A stretch of DNA of 64,000 nt from Streptomyces sp. NBC_01754. Its GTDB lineage: Bacteria; Actinomycetota; Actinomycetes; Streptomycetales; Streptomycetaceae. Of the stretch, positions 56,225 to 64,000 are shown piece by piece; the first letter of the stretch is position 1; each line of letters opens with the position of its first letter. The stretch spans positions 744,001 through 808,000 of the forward strand of contig NZ_CP109132.1 of NCBI RefSeq assembly GCF_035918015.1. Reading direction: 5' to 3'. The position numbers and the translations under genes were made by a program. The notes under the pieces are model-generated. The model saw only the letters and a program-made list of their open reading frames with translations. It had not been told where the DNA came from and ran no database searches.

Positions 56225-57985
56225 GTGACGGACTCGCGCGTGGATCCCGGGACCCCGGACGGTCGCAGTGCCCTGCGCTACCTCTGGTGGCTGATCACCA
56301 GTCAGCTCCGCCGGATCGCCCTGGGTGCGCTGCTCGGCAGCGCCTGGATGGTCTGTCTGACGCTGCCGCCGTATCTGCTCTCCCGCGCCGTCGACGACGG
56401 GCTGGAACCGGGGCGGTGGTCCGCGCTGACCGGCTGGGTGGCGGCGTTGCTGGGCGTGGGGGTGCTGAACGCGTGGCTGGCGATCATGCGGCACCGCACG
56501 ATGACCAGGGTGCGGCTGGACGCCGTCTTCCGTTCGGTGCGGGTGGTGGTCAGACAGGCGACCCGGCTGGGCGGGGCACTGCCGCACCAGCTCACGGCCG
56601 GGGAGGTCGTCACGATCGGCTTCCGTGACGTCGCCGTCATCGCCAACACGCTGACCGTCACCGGCCCCGGTGTCGGCGCGGTCCTGGCCTACGGCGTCGT
56701 GGCCGCCCTGCTGCTGACGGTTTCGCCACTGCTGGCCGTGGTGGTGCTGCTCGGTGTGCCCCTGCTCGTCGTGGTGGTCGGCCCGCTGCTGGGGCGGTTG
56801 CAGGGCGCCGAGGCAGCCTACCGGGAGCAGGAGGGCGGGCTCGCCTCCCGTTTCGGGGACATCGTCGGGGGACTGCGCGTACTCAACGGCATCGGCGGCA
56901 AGGACGTGTACGCCGAGCGCTACCGGAGCGGCTCGCGGGCGTTACGGGCCCAGGGGTACCGCGTGGGCACGGTGACCAGCTGGATCCAGGCCCTCGGTGT
57001 CGGCCTTCCCACCCTGTTCCTGGGGGCCGTGACCTGGCTGGCGGCCCGGATGGCCGCCCAGGGGGAGATCAGTGTCGGCGAGCTGGTCGCGGTCTACGGC
57101 TACGCCGCGGTGCTGGTGGTACCGGTCTCGTTCTTCATCGAGGCCGGACACGACATCAGCCGCGGGCTCGTCGCCGCCCGCAGGGTCATCCGTTTCCTGG
57201 CACTGGAGTCCGATTCCGCCGACGGCGAGGCGGCTCGCGACGGGCCGGGGCCGCCGTCCACGCTGCACGACCCGGAGTCCGGCGTCGAGGTGGAGCCCGG
57301 ACGGCTGACCGCGCTGGCCGGCGCCCGGCCGTCGGAGTCCGCGGCCGTGGTGGACCGCCTCGGCCGGTTCACCGGATCGGCCGCCACCTGGGGCGGGATA
57401 CGCCTCGACGAGATCGTGCCGGCGCAGGTCCGACGGCGGATCCTCGTCGCGGACAACGAGGCCGATCTGTTCGCCGGGCCGCTCCGCGACGTGCTCAACG
57501 GCGCCTGGGACCGGGACGAAGAGGCCATCGGCCGCGGTGTCGAGGCGGCCTTGGCCCAGGACGTCGTCCGCGGCCTGCCGGCCGGACTCGACTCGCCCGT
57601 GGAGGCGCAGGGCCGCAACCTCTCCGGAGGCCAGCGGCAGCGCGTCCGCCTGGCCCGGGCCCTGCTGGCCGACCCCGAGGTGCTGCTGGCGGTCGAGCCC
57701 ACCTCCGCGGTCGACGCGCACACCGAGGCGGCGGTCGCGGCCCGGCTGCGCGCCACCCGGTCGGGCCGCACCACGGTCGTCACCAGCACGTCACCGCTGG
57801 TGCTGGATCAGGCGGACACCGTGTACTACCTGGTGGACGGCTCCGTCGCGGCCGTCGGCAGCCACCGTGAACTCCTGGACACACAGCCCGGCTACCGTCT
57901 CCTGGTGTCACGCGGCGTCGACGGCGAAGACAGTGACCGCCCGGACGAGGGAACCGTCCCGCCGCACCCGGAGGCTGTGCGATGA
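56225..57985 (+). CDS. ABC exporter half-transporter with degenerate Walker A and B (pair 2, subunit A)
   Basis: 586 residues from GTG 56225. Membrane domain first. The Walker A region near 362 reads LAGARPSESAAV and lacks the catalytic Lys, while the signature LSGGQRQ near 466 is intact. Walker B reads LLAVEPTSAVD, so the Asp before the Glu is Val, a further loss relative to pair 1. Leucine at 56942-56944 is a TTA codon, the only one I saw in this operon. The gene starts 18 bp after pair 1 and overlaps its own partner by 4 bp. Confidence 0.92.
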   Translation: MTDSRVDPGTPDGRSALRYLWWLITSQLRRIALGALLGSAWMVCLTLPPYLLSRAVDDGLEPGRWSALTGWVAALLGVGVLNAWLAIMRHRTMTRVRLDAVFRSVRVVVRQATRLGGALPHQLTAGEVVTIGFRDVAVIANTLTVTGPGVGAVLAYGVVAALLLTVSPLLAVVVLLGVPLLVVVVGPLLGRLQGAEAAYREQEGGLASRFGDIVGGLRVLNGIGGKDVYAERYRSGSRALRAQGYRVGTVTSWIQALGVGLPTLFLGAVTWLAARMAAQGEISVGELVAVYGYAAVLVVPVSFFIEAGHDISRGLVAARRVIRFLALESDSADGEAARDGPGPPSTLHDPESGVEVEPGRLTALAGARPSESAAVVDRLGRFTGSAATWGGIRLDEIVPAQVRRRILVADNEADLFAGPLRDVLNGAWDRDEEAIGRGVEAALAQDVVRGLPAGLDSPVEAQGRNLSGGQRQRVRLARALLADPEVLLAVEPTSAVDAHTEAAVAARLRATRSGRTTVVTSTSPLVLDQADTVYYLVDGSVAAVGSHRELLDTQPGYRLLVSRGVDGEDSDRPDEGTVPPHPEAVR

Positions 57986-59763
57986 CCCCCGCCGCACCAG
58001 GCCCCGCCGCGACCACCGGTTCCCGGCAGACGGAGCGGTCCCTGCCCGTCGCCGGGCCGCCGGAGGTGCGCCGGGCGGCCCTCCGGCTGATCCGGCGGGA
58101 CGGTCGCGCCTTCGCCGCCGTGATCGGCCTCAACGCACTGGCCGCCGCTGCCGGACTCGTCGGCCCGTGGCTGCTCGGCCGCATCATCGACGAGGTCGGG
58201 GCGGGAGCCTCGGTTGCCTCGGTGGACCGCCTCGCGCCGGCCATCCTCGTCTTCGCCCTGGCGCAGATGCTCCTGGTCCGTTACGCGGGCTACGCCGGGC
58301 ACCGCTTCGGCGAGCGGACCCTGGCGCGTGTCCGCGAGCAGTTCGCCGAGCGGGCACTCGCGCTGCCTTCCACGGTGGTCGAGCGGGCCGGCACCGGCGA
58401 TCTGCTGGCCCGCGGCACGACCGACGTCGCCGCGGTCGGCGCCACCCTCCGGGACGCCGGGCCGGAGCTCCTCATCGCCGGGGCCCAGGCGTTGTTCGTC
58501 CTCGGAGCGGTCTTCGCGATCGACCCGCTGCTCGGCGCGTGCGGGGTCCTGGGCCTGGCCGGCATCTGGTTCGCCACCCGCTGGTATCTGCGCCGGGCGC
58601 TTCAGGCGTACCTGGCCGAGGGAGCCGCCAACTCGAGGCTCGCGGAGCAGCTCGCGGCCACCGCCGCCGGTGCCCGCACCGTCGAGGCCCTCGGACTCCA
58701 GCAGCGCCGTGTCGCGGTCTGCCAGGAGGCGATCGAGACCTGCCGGAGCACCCGGAACCGGACGTTGTTCCTGCGCAGTGTGCTCTTCCCCGCCGTGGAC
58801 ATCTCCTACGTCGTTCCCGTGGCCGGTGTCCTGCTGCTCGGCGGGGTGCTGCACGGCCACGGCGTGATGAGCCTCGGCGCGGTGGTCGCCTCCGCCCTCT
58901 ATCTGCGGCAGCTCTCCCAGCCCCTGGACACCGTCCTGCAGCGGATCGAGCAGCTGCAGAGCAGCAGCGCGTCCTTCGCCAGGGTCGAGGGCCTCGGCCT
59001 GGCGACACAGGCACCGCCGGGCCGCTCCCCCGCACCGGCCGACGACCGGATCGACGTGGCCGGCGTGCACTACGCCTACGACGACGGGAACGACGTCCTG
59101 CACGGGGTCGACCTGAGCGTCCGGCCCGGCGAACGACTGGCGATCGTCGGTCCCTCCGGCGCGGGCAAGACCACGCTGGGCCGGTTGCTGGCAGGCGTGG
59201 ACTCCCCGCGCAGCGGTTCGGTGACCGTGGGGCGGGTGCCCGTCGCCGGACTCGCCCCCGACCAGCTGCGGCGGCATGTCGTCCTCGTCACCCAGGAGCA
59301 CCACGTGTTCCTCGGCTCGGTCCGGGACAATCTGCGGATCGCCTCCGCGCGCGCCACCGACGCCGAACTGCGTGCGGCGCTCGCCGCCGTCGGTGCCGAG
59401 TGGGCCGACGAGCTGCCGGAGGGCCTGGACACCGCTCTGGGGCCCGGAGGCCACCGGCCGGACGGCGCGCAGGCCCAGCAGCTGGCCCTGGCCCGCGTGG
59501 TGCTGGCCGACCCGCACACGCTGATACTCGACGAGGCGACCGCCCTCCTGGATCCGGGTACCGCCCGGCGCACGGAGCGCGCGCTGGCCGCGGTCCTCGA
59601 AGGCCGGACCGTCGTGGCCATCGCGCACCGCCTGCAGACGGCCCACGACGCCGACCGGGTGGCCGTGATGGAGGACGGCCGGCTCACCGAGATCGGCACC
59701 CACGACGCCCTCGTGGCGGCCGACGGCGCCTACGCCGCGCTGTGGCGCTCCTGGCACGGCTGA
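57982..59763 (+). CDS. ABC exporter half-transporter with degenerate signature (pair 2, subunit B)
   Basis: 593 residues from ATG 57982, exactly the length of pair 1 subunit B. Walker A GPSGAGKTT near 390 and Walker B LILDEATALLD are intact; the signature near 493 reads RPDGAQAQQ, not LSGGQ. Sequence and length likeness to pair 1 subunit B, including the C-terminal YAALWRSWHG, show that the two A-B pairs arose by duplication of a two-gene unit. Substrate unknown; such heterodimeric exporters usually carry peptides, drugs or lipids. Confidence 0.92.
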   Translation: MTPAAPGPAATTGSRQTERSLPVAGPPEVRRAALRLIRRDGRAFAAVIGLNALAAAAGLVGPWLLGRIIDEVGAGASVASVDRLAPAILVFALAQMLLVRYAGYAGHRFGERTLARVREQFAERALALPSTVVERAGTGDLLARGTTDVAAVGATLRDAGPELLIAGAQALFVLGAVFAIDPLLGACGVLGLAGIWFATRWYLRRALQAYLAEGAANSRLAEQLAATAAGARTVEALGLQQRRVAVCQEAIETCRSTRNRTLFLRSVLFPAVDISYVVPVAGVLLLGGVLHGHGVMSLGAVVASALYLRQLSQPLDTVLQRIEQLQSSSASFARVEGLGLATQAPPGRSPAPADDRIDVAGVHYAYDDGNDVLHGVDLSVRPGERLAIVGPSGAGKTTLGRLLAGVDSPRSGSVTVGRVPVAGLAPDQLRRHVVLVTQEHHVFLGSVRDNLRIASARATDAELRAALAAVGAEWADELPEGLDTALGPGGHRPDGAQAQQLALARVVLADPHTLILDEATALLDPGTARRTERALAAVLEGRTVVAIAHRLQTAHDADRVAVMEDGRLTEIGTHDALVAADGAYAALWRSWHG

Positions 59764-59897
59764 GCCTCGTGCCACGGCACCCTGGCACCCCGCACAAGAG
59801 GCGAAGTCCGTCGTGTGCGCCGAGGATGAGGAGTGACTGGCCCCGGATCCGGGGCAGGCGAGCGATGACCGCGTAACCCCGAGAAGGGACGCACACC

Positions 59898-61259
59898 GTG
59901 GCACGACCCAGGATTCTCGTTGTCGGCGCCGGCTTTGCCGGGATCGAGTGCGTACGTCGGCTGGAACGCAGCCTCGCCCCCGGTGAGGCGGACATCACGC
60001 TGGTCACCCCGTTCTCCTACCAGCTCTACCTGCCGTTGCTGCCCCAGGTCGCCTCGGGGGTGCTGACTCCGCAGTCGGTCGCCGTCTCGCTGCGGCGCAG
60101 CAGGCGCCACCGCACCCGCATCGTGCCCGGCGGGGCCATCGGGGTGGATCCCAGGGCCAAGGTCTGCGTCCTGCGCAAGATCACCGACGAGATCGTGGAC
60201 GAGCCGTACGACTATCTGGTGCTGGCCGCCGGCAGCGTGACCCGGACCTTCGACATCCCGGGGCTGGTGGAGAACGCCCGGGGCTTGAAGACGCTGGCCG
60301 AGGCCGCCTACCTCCGGGACCACGTCATCTCCCAGCTCGATCTGGCCGACGCCAGCCAGGACGAGGCGGAGCGGGAGTCACGGCTGCAGTTCGTCGTGGT
60401 GGGCGGCGGGTACGCCGGTACGGAGACCGCCGCCTGCCTCCAGCGGCTCACCTCCAACGCCCTGCGGCACTACCCCCGGCTGGACCCGAGGCTGATCAAG
60501 TGGCATCTGATCGACATCGCGCCCAAGCTCATGCCGGAACTCGGCGACAAGCTGGGGCTGACCGCGCTCGACATCCTGCGCCGGCGGGGCATCGAGGTGT
60601 CGCTGGGCGTCTCCGTGGCGGAGGCGGGTCCGGACAGGGTGACCTTCACCGACGGCCGGGTCCTGCCCTGCCGCACGCTGATCTGGACCGCCGGGGTCGC
60701 GGCCAGCCCGCTCGTCGCCACGCTGGACGCGGAGACGGTACGCGGCCGGCTCGCGGTGAGCCCCGAGATGTCGGTGCCCGGCACGGACGGCGTGTTCGCG
60801 CTCGGCGACGCCGCCGCGGTACCGGACCTGACCAAGGACGACGGGGCGATCTGCCCGCCCACGGCACAGCACGCCATGCGCCAGGGCCGCACGCTGGCCG
60901 ACAACCTCATCGCCTCGCTGCGCAACCGGCCGCTGCGGCCGTACGTCCACAAGGACCTGGGGCTGGTCGTGGACCTGGGCGGCCGGGACGCCGTGTCCAG
61001 GCCGCTGGGCATCGAGCTGAAGGGCATGCCCGCCCAGGCCGTGGCGCGCGGCTACCACTGGTCGTCGCTGCGGACCAGTGTCGCCAAGACCCGGGTGATG
61101 ACCGACTGGATGCTGAACGCGATCGCCGGTGACGCCTTCGTCCGTACCGGCTTCCAGGCGCGCAAACGGGCGACCCTGCGCGACTTCGAGTACACGGACG
61201 CCTATCTGACGCCCGAAGAGGTCCGCGCGCACACCGCTGCGGCCGTACTGCACGGGTGA
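59898..61259 (+). CDS. ndh: Type II NADH dehydrogenase (NDH-2)
   Basis: 453 residues from GTG 59898 with GAAGGGAC upstream. FAD motif VVGAGFAGIE at the N-terminus, NAD(H) motif VVGGGYAGTE near 170, WTAGV, and the late GDAAAVPD segment with PPTAQHAMRQG are the full NDH-2 pattern. It oxidises NADH and reduces menaquinone at the membrane without pumping protons. No membrane span is visible; NDH-2 binds the membrane through C-terminal amphipathic helices. It is convergent with the DNA ligase gene. Confidence 0.92.
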   Translation: MARPRILVVGAGFAGIECVRRLERSLAPGEADITLVTPFSYQLYLPLLPQVASGVLTPQSVAVSLRRSRRHRTRIVPGGAIGVDPRAKVCVLRKITDEIVDEPYDYLVLAAGSVTRTFDIPGLVENARGLKTLAEAAYLRDHVISQLDLADASQDEAERESRLQFVVVGGGYAGTETAACLQRLTSNALRHYPRLDPRLIKWHLIDIAPKLMPELGDKLGLTALDILRRRGIEVSLGVSVAEAGPDRVTFTDGRVLPCRTLIWTAGVAASPLVATLDAETVRGRLAVSPEMSVPGTDGVFALGDAAAVPDLTKDDGAICPPTAQHAMRQGRTLADNLIASLRNRPLRPYVHKDLGLVVDLGGRDAVSRPLGIELKGMPAQAVARGYHWSSLRTSVAKTRVMTDWMLNAIAGDAFVRTGFQARKRATLRDFEYTDAYLTPEEVRAHTAAAVLHG

Positions 61260-61314
61260 CACGGGTGGGCGGCCCGAGGACGAGAGCCCCTGCCGTGGGG
61301 GCCGGGGCGTGCCG

Positions 61315-62850
61315 TCACGTCCGGCGTGCGAGCACCGTCTCGACGGTGTCCGCCTCCTCGGGCGGCTTGTCCTCGCGGTGGCGCAGGACCCGGGCGAACC
61401 GGAGGGTGACGCCCGCCGGGTAGCGGGTGGAGGACTGGAGCCCGTCGTAGGCGATCTCCACGACGAGTTCGGGCCGGACGGTCACCACGTGCCCGTCGTC
61501 CCCGGTGGCGAGTTCCTGGAGACGCCGGGTCTGCCAGGTCAGCATCGTGTCGGTGAGGCCCTTGAAGGTCTTGCCCAGCATCGCGAAGGTGCCGTCCTGG
61601 CGGCGGGCGCCCAGGTGCAGGTTGGACAGCTTGCCGGTCCGCCGCCCGTGGCCCCATTCGGCGGCGAGCACCACGAGGTCCAGGGTGTGTACCGGTTTCA
61701 CCTTCAGCCAGGACGCGCCCCGACGCCCGGCGCTGTAGGGTGCGCCCCCGCCCTTGACCACCACGCCCTCGTGGCCCCGGGCCAGCGTCGCCTCGAAGAA
61801 GTCCTCGGCGGCCCGGCGTGCCGCCGTGTCCTGCGGATCGGCGACGGTGAGGCGCCGTACCCGCAGGGGCTCGGGGACCAGCGCGTCCAGTGCCGCGTGC
61901 CGTTCGATGGAGGGGAGGTCGATGAGCTCGCGCCCGTCGAGCGCGAGCACGTCGAAGAAGACCGGGACGACGGGGACGGCCGCGGCGGCGGTGGCGACGT
62001 CCCGCCGGGAACCCACACGCGCGGCGGTCTCCTGGAAGGGCCGGGGCCGTCCGTCCGCTCCGAGGGCGATCAGCTCGCCGTCGAGGACGAACCGCTCGCC
62101 CGGGAACCGGGCCACGGCCACGGCCGGCTCCGGGAGCCGGTCGGTGATGTCGTCGAGCGTCCGGGTGTAGATCCGCACCTCGGGGCCCTCCCGGTGGACC
62201 TGGACCCGGATGCCGTCGAGCTTCTCCTCCACGGCGCAGGGACCCAGTCTGTCGACGGCCTCGGTGACCGACCGGGCCGTGTGGGCCAGCATCGGCAGGA
62301 CGGGCCGGCCGACGGTGAGCCGGAACGCCCCGAGCGCCTCGGGACCGTCGGCGAGCAGGGCCCGGGCGACGGACTGGAGTGATCCGGCGAGCATGACGGC
62401 CCGGCGTACGTCTGCGGGCGGCGCCCCGGTGGCCGCGGCCAGGGCATCGGCGGCGACGGCCTCCAGGGCGCCCTGGCGCAGTTCTCCGGTGAGCAGTCCG
62501 CGCAGGAAGTGCTGTTCGTCGGCGGTGGCCGCGGCGAACAGCCGCCGCAGCCGCTCCTTGCGCGCCGCCTGGGAGCCGGGACCGGTCAGCGCCCCGATCC
62601 CGGTGAGCTCGGCGTCGGTCTCCGCCACCGTCAGTACGGGGGTGTCCGAGGGCTCCGGCGGACCGGACAGGGCGCTCCACCCGATGCCGAGCCGCCCCCG
62701 TGGGAGGCGGCCGGCCAGATAGGGGATGACGGTGGGGACGTCGTCGGGTCCGGTCTCCCGGAAGAGACCGGCCAGCAGGGCGACCTTCCGGGTACGGGCC
62801 GGGGCCGCGGCGACCTCCAGCGACACATGGGCGAGCCGGGCGAGCAGCAT
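61315..62850 (-). CDS. ATP-dependent DNA ligase
   Basis: 511 residues from ATG 62850. The N-terminal helical DNA-binding domain is followed by the nucleotidyl lysine in VEEKLDGIRVQ (motif I) near 220, then FVLDGELIA (motif III), FFDVL, EGVVVKG (motif IV) and the WLKVKP segment (motif V). The size and the N-terminal domain match the LigB/LigC-like ATP-dependent ligases that actinomycetes hold in addition to the essential NAD-dependent LigA, so a repair role is likely. No Ku gene is near. Confidence 0.92.
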   Translation of the reverse strand: MLLARLAHVSLEVAAAPARTRKVALLAGLFRETGPDDVPTVIPYLAGRLPRGRLGIGWSALSGPPEPSDTPVLTVAETDAELTGIGALTGPGSQAARKERLRRLFAAATADEQHFLRGLLTGELRQGALEAVAADALAAATGAPPADVRRAVMLAGSLQSVARALLADGPEALGAFRLTVGRPVLPMLAHTARSVTEAVDRLGPCAVEEKLDGIRVQVHREGPEVRIYTRTLDDITDRLPEPAVAVARFPGERFVLDGELIALGADGRPRPFQETAARVGSRRDVATAAAAVPVVPVFFDVLALDGRELIDLPSIERHAALDALVPEPLRVRRLTVADPQDTAARRAAEDFFEATLARGHEGVVVKGGGAPYSAGRRGASWLKVKPVHTLDLVVLAAEWGHGRRTGKLSNLHLGARRQDGTFAMLGKTFKGLTDTMLTWQTRRLQELATGDDGHVVTVRPELVVEIAYDGLQSSTRYPAGVTLRFARVLRHREDKPPEEADTVETVLARRT

Positions 62851-62903
62851 GCGGCCATGGTGCTACGGGCACGCGCGCGCCGCCCCTGGAACGGCTCCGG
62901 GCG

Positions 62904-63695
62904 TCAGACGAGGTCGAGCGCCACGACGCCGCCCACTCCCCCGAGCAGCATGAAGACCGGCATCAGCACCTTGACCTCGACCCAGCTGCCGGCCCGGAAG
63001 CGCATCGCCTTGGGCGGCCCGAGGGGGTACCAGCGCCTGCGGCCTATCGGTATGGGCCACAGGATCGGGCAGCCGGAGACGGTGAGCGCGTCACCGATGT
63101 CATGGACGAGGGCGCCGAGCACGATCGGCAGGCCGAGCCACAGGTACTCCTGGCCGGACCCGGAGAACAGCCAGGTGGAGCCCTGGCCCGGCTGGTCCAG
63201 CACCCCGGCCAGGATCCACGCGCCGGTGGCGCCGAGCAGCCACACCAGGACGTCGCTGGAGACCCGGGCCGCCCGCCACAGCAGCCCTTCGACGGCGAGC
63301 ACCAGATGGACGAAGAGGATGGCCAGGACCGCCCACCGGCCGCCGGTGATCGCCGCGAGGGAGCAGCCGCCGCCTATCAGCACCGCCCACAGCCAGGTGT
63401 GGGTCAGGGTGCGGTGGCCGCCGGTCCTGCGCGGGTCACCAGGCCCCTTGGTGGCCTTGTATACGGCGTAGGAGAGTTTGTCGACGACTTCGCAGACGGT
63501 CTTGGACACGGGTCCGAAGGACCGCGAGATGGTGGCGGACTTGTGGTCCAGGTCCGGGGCGAGCGCGGCACCGGCGCAGATCAGCGCCCCGACGACCAGG
63601 ACGGGCCAGGGCATCGCGTGGCCCGCGGCCGCGGCCGCGGCCCCCACCCCCAGCCAGGCCGCCGCTCCTGACAGCGAGTGTGCCGGTCCCATCAT
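62904..63695 (-). CDS. Membrane-bound metal-dependent hydrolase (YdjM / DUF457-like)
   Basis: 263 residues from ATG 63695. N-terminal PAHSLSGAAAW, then APDLDHK, then GGHRTLTHTW and VHDIGDALT are the conserved His/Asp sites of YdjM-like proteins, and at least five hydrophobic segments span the membrane. Members are annotated as metal-dependent hydrolases; some respond to DNA damage. Its proximity to a DNA ligase and a helicase is suggestive only. Confidence 0.82.
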   Translation of the reverse strand: MMGPAHSLSGAAAWLGVGAAAAAAGHAMPWPVLVVGALICAGAALAPDLDHKSATISRSFGPVSKTVCEVVDKLSYAVYKATKGPGDPRRTGGHRTLTHTWLWAVLIGGGCSLAAITGGRWAVLAILFVHLVLAVEGLLWRAARVSSDVLVWLLGATGAWILAGVLDQPGQGSTWLFSGSGQEYLWLGLPIVLGALVHDIGDALTVSGCPILWPIPIGRRRWYPLGPPKAMRFRAGSWVEVKVLMPVFMLLGGVGGVVALDLV

Positions 63696-63852
63696 CGCTT
63701 CTGCCCGCCCCCATCGTGATCCGGCCGCGTCCGCGGCCGGGCCGCCATCGCCTGCACACGGCGGCCGAGTTGAAGGGGGAAGCGTATCGTCCGTGATCTT
63801 TCCCCGGTCCGCCGGTTCCCGGATCGGGACGTGCGGCAGGCAAGATGGGGAT

Positions 63853-64000
63853 GTGACCCTAATCGATCAGCTGCCCCCGACCGCAGACCCGGACGCCCTC
63901 TTCGATGCCTTCTCGTCATGGACCGAATCGCAGGGCATCACCCTCTATCCGGCTCAGGAGGAGGCGCTGATCGAGGTGGTCTCCGGAGCGAACGTGATCC
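63853..64000 (+). CDS. Start of a DEAD/DEAH-box helicase, partial
   Basis: Only the first 49 codons are visible, from GTG 63853. YPAQEEALIEVVSGANVI looks like the Q-motif region of a superfamily 2 helicase, where a GSGKS P-loop would follow next. The C-terminus lies outside the window. Confidence 0.65.
   Translation, partial: MTLIDQLPPTADPDALFDAFSSWTESQGITLYPAQEEALIEVVSGANVI

Overview
The window is very GC-rich, coding is dense with strong third-position G/C bias, and it carries two conservons, several cytochrome P450s, modular polyketide synthases, a SARP remnant and rare in-frame TTA (bldA-type) codons. This points to Streptomyces or a close relative, in an accessory or arm-like part of the chromosome rather than a conserved core. 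There are several decayed genes and mobile-element pieces, concentrated at 12.8-20.8 kb and 29.4-45.9 kb.

Layout. (1) 1-12.8 kb: a divergent biosynthetic locus. A highly reducing type I PKS (minus strand, C-terminus outside the window) faces a tightly overlapping plus-strand operon whose first four products match OleA (thiolase-fold condensing enzyme), OleB (haloalkane-dehalogenase-like hydrolase), OleC (beta-lactone synthetase) and OleD (NADPH reductase). A dedicated acyl carrier protein and a KAS II follow. I infer a PKS-fed head-to-head condensation pathway to a beta-lactone and/or long-chain olefin. Both arms carry a TTA codon. A SARP remnant lies just downstream. (2) 13.3-20.8 kb: a membrane Ser/Thr kinase with a beta-propeller, a PIG-L deacetylase, a dead ABC transporter gene, an AraC regulator, a sterol-desaturase-family hydroxylase and a dead PapA-like acyltransferase. 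(3) 21-29.4 kb: one 2808-residue PKS with ligase-ACP-KS-AT-DH-KR-ACP-TE architecture. (4) 29.5-35.5 kb: an IS256-type remnant, then conservon 1 (cvnA-B-C-D plus two P450s, the first lacking the EXXR motif). (5) 35.7-43.2 kb: a block bounded by inverted copies of a 127-bp repeat, holding conservon 2 (minus strand, its P450 also lacking EXXR) and, downstream on the same strand, an indole prenyltransferase (DMATS family) and a tryptophanase/tyrosine phenol-lyase. (6) 43.4-45.9 kb: an IS701-family element with CTAG target duplication, beside a truncated serine recombinase. (7) 45.9-52.4 kb: YjbQ, a flavin monooxygenase, an ABC exporter with divergent MarR regulator, DUF2267 and a small hydrophilic protein. 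(8) 52.5-59.8 kb: four consecutive ABC exporter half-transporters forming two heterodimer pairs with cleanly segregated degenerate ATP sites. (9) 59.9-64 kb: type II NADH dehydrogenase, ATP-dependent DNA ligase, a YdjM-like membrane protein and the start of a helicase.

The most novel-looking system is the PKS plus oleABCD plus ACP plus KAS II locus. Second is the inverted-repeat-bounded conservon plus prenyl-indole block, and third the paired asymmetric ABC exporters. All functional statements rest on motifs read by eye and on gene context; no database search was run.
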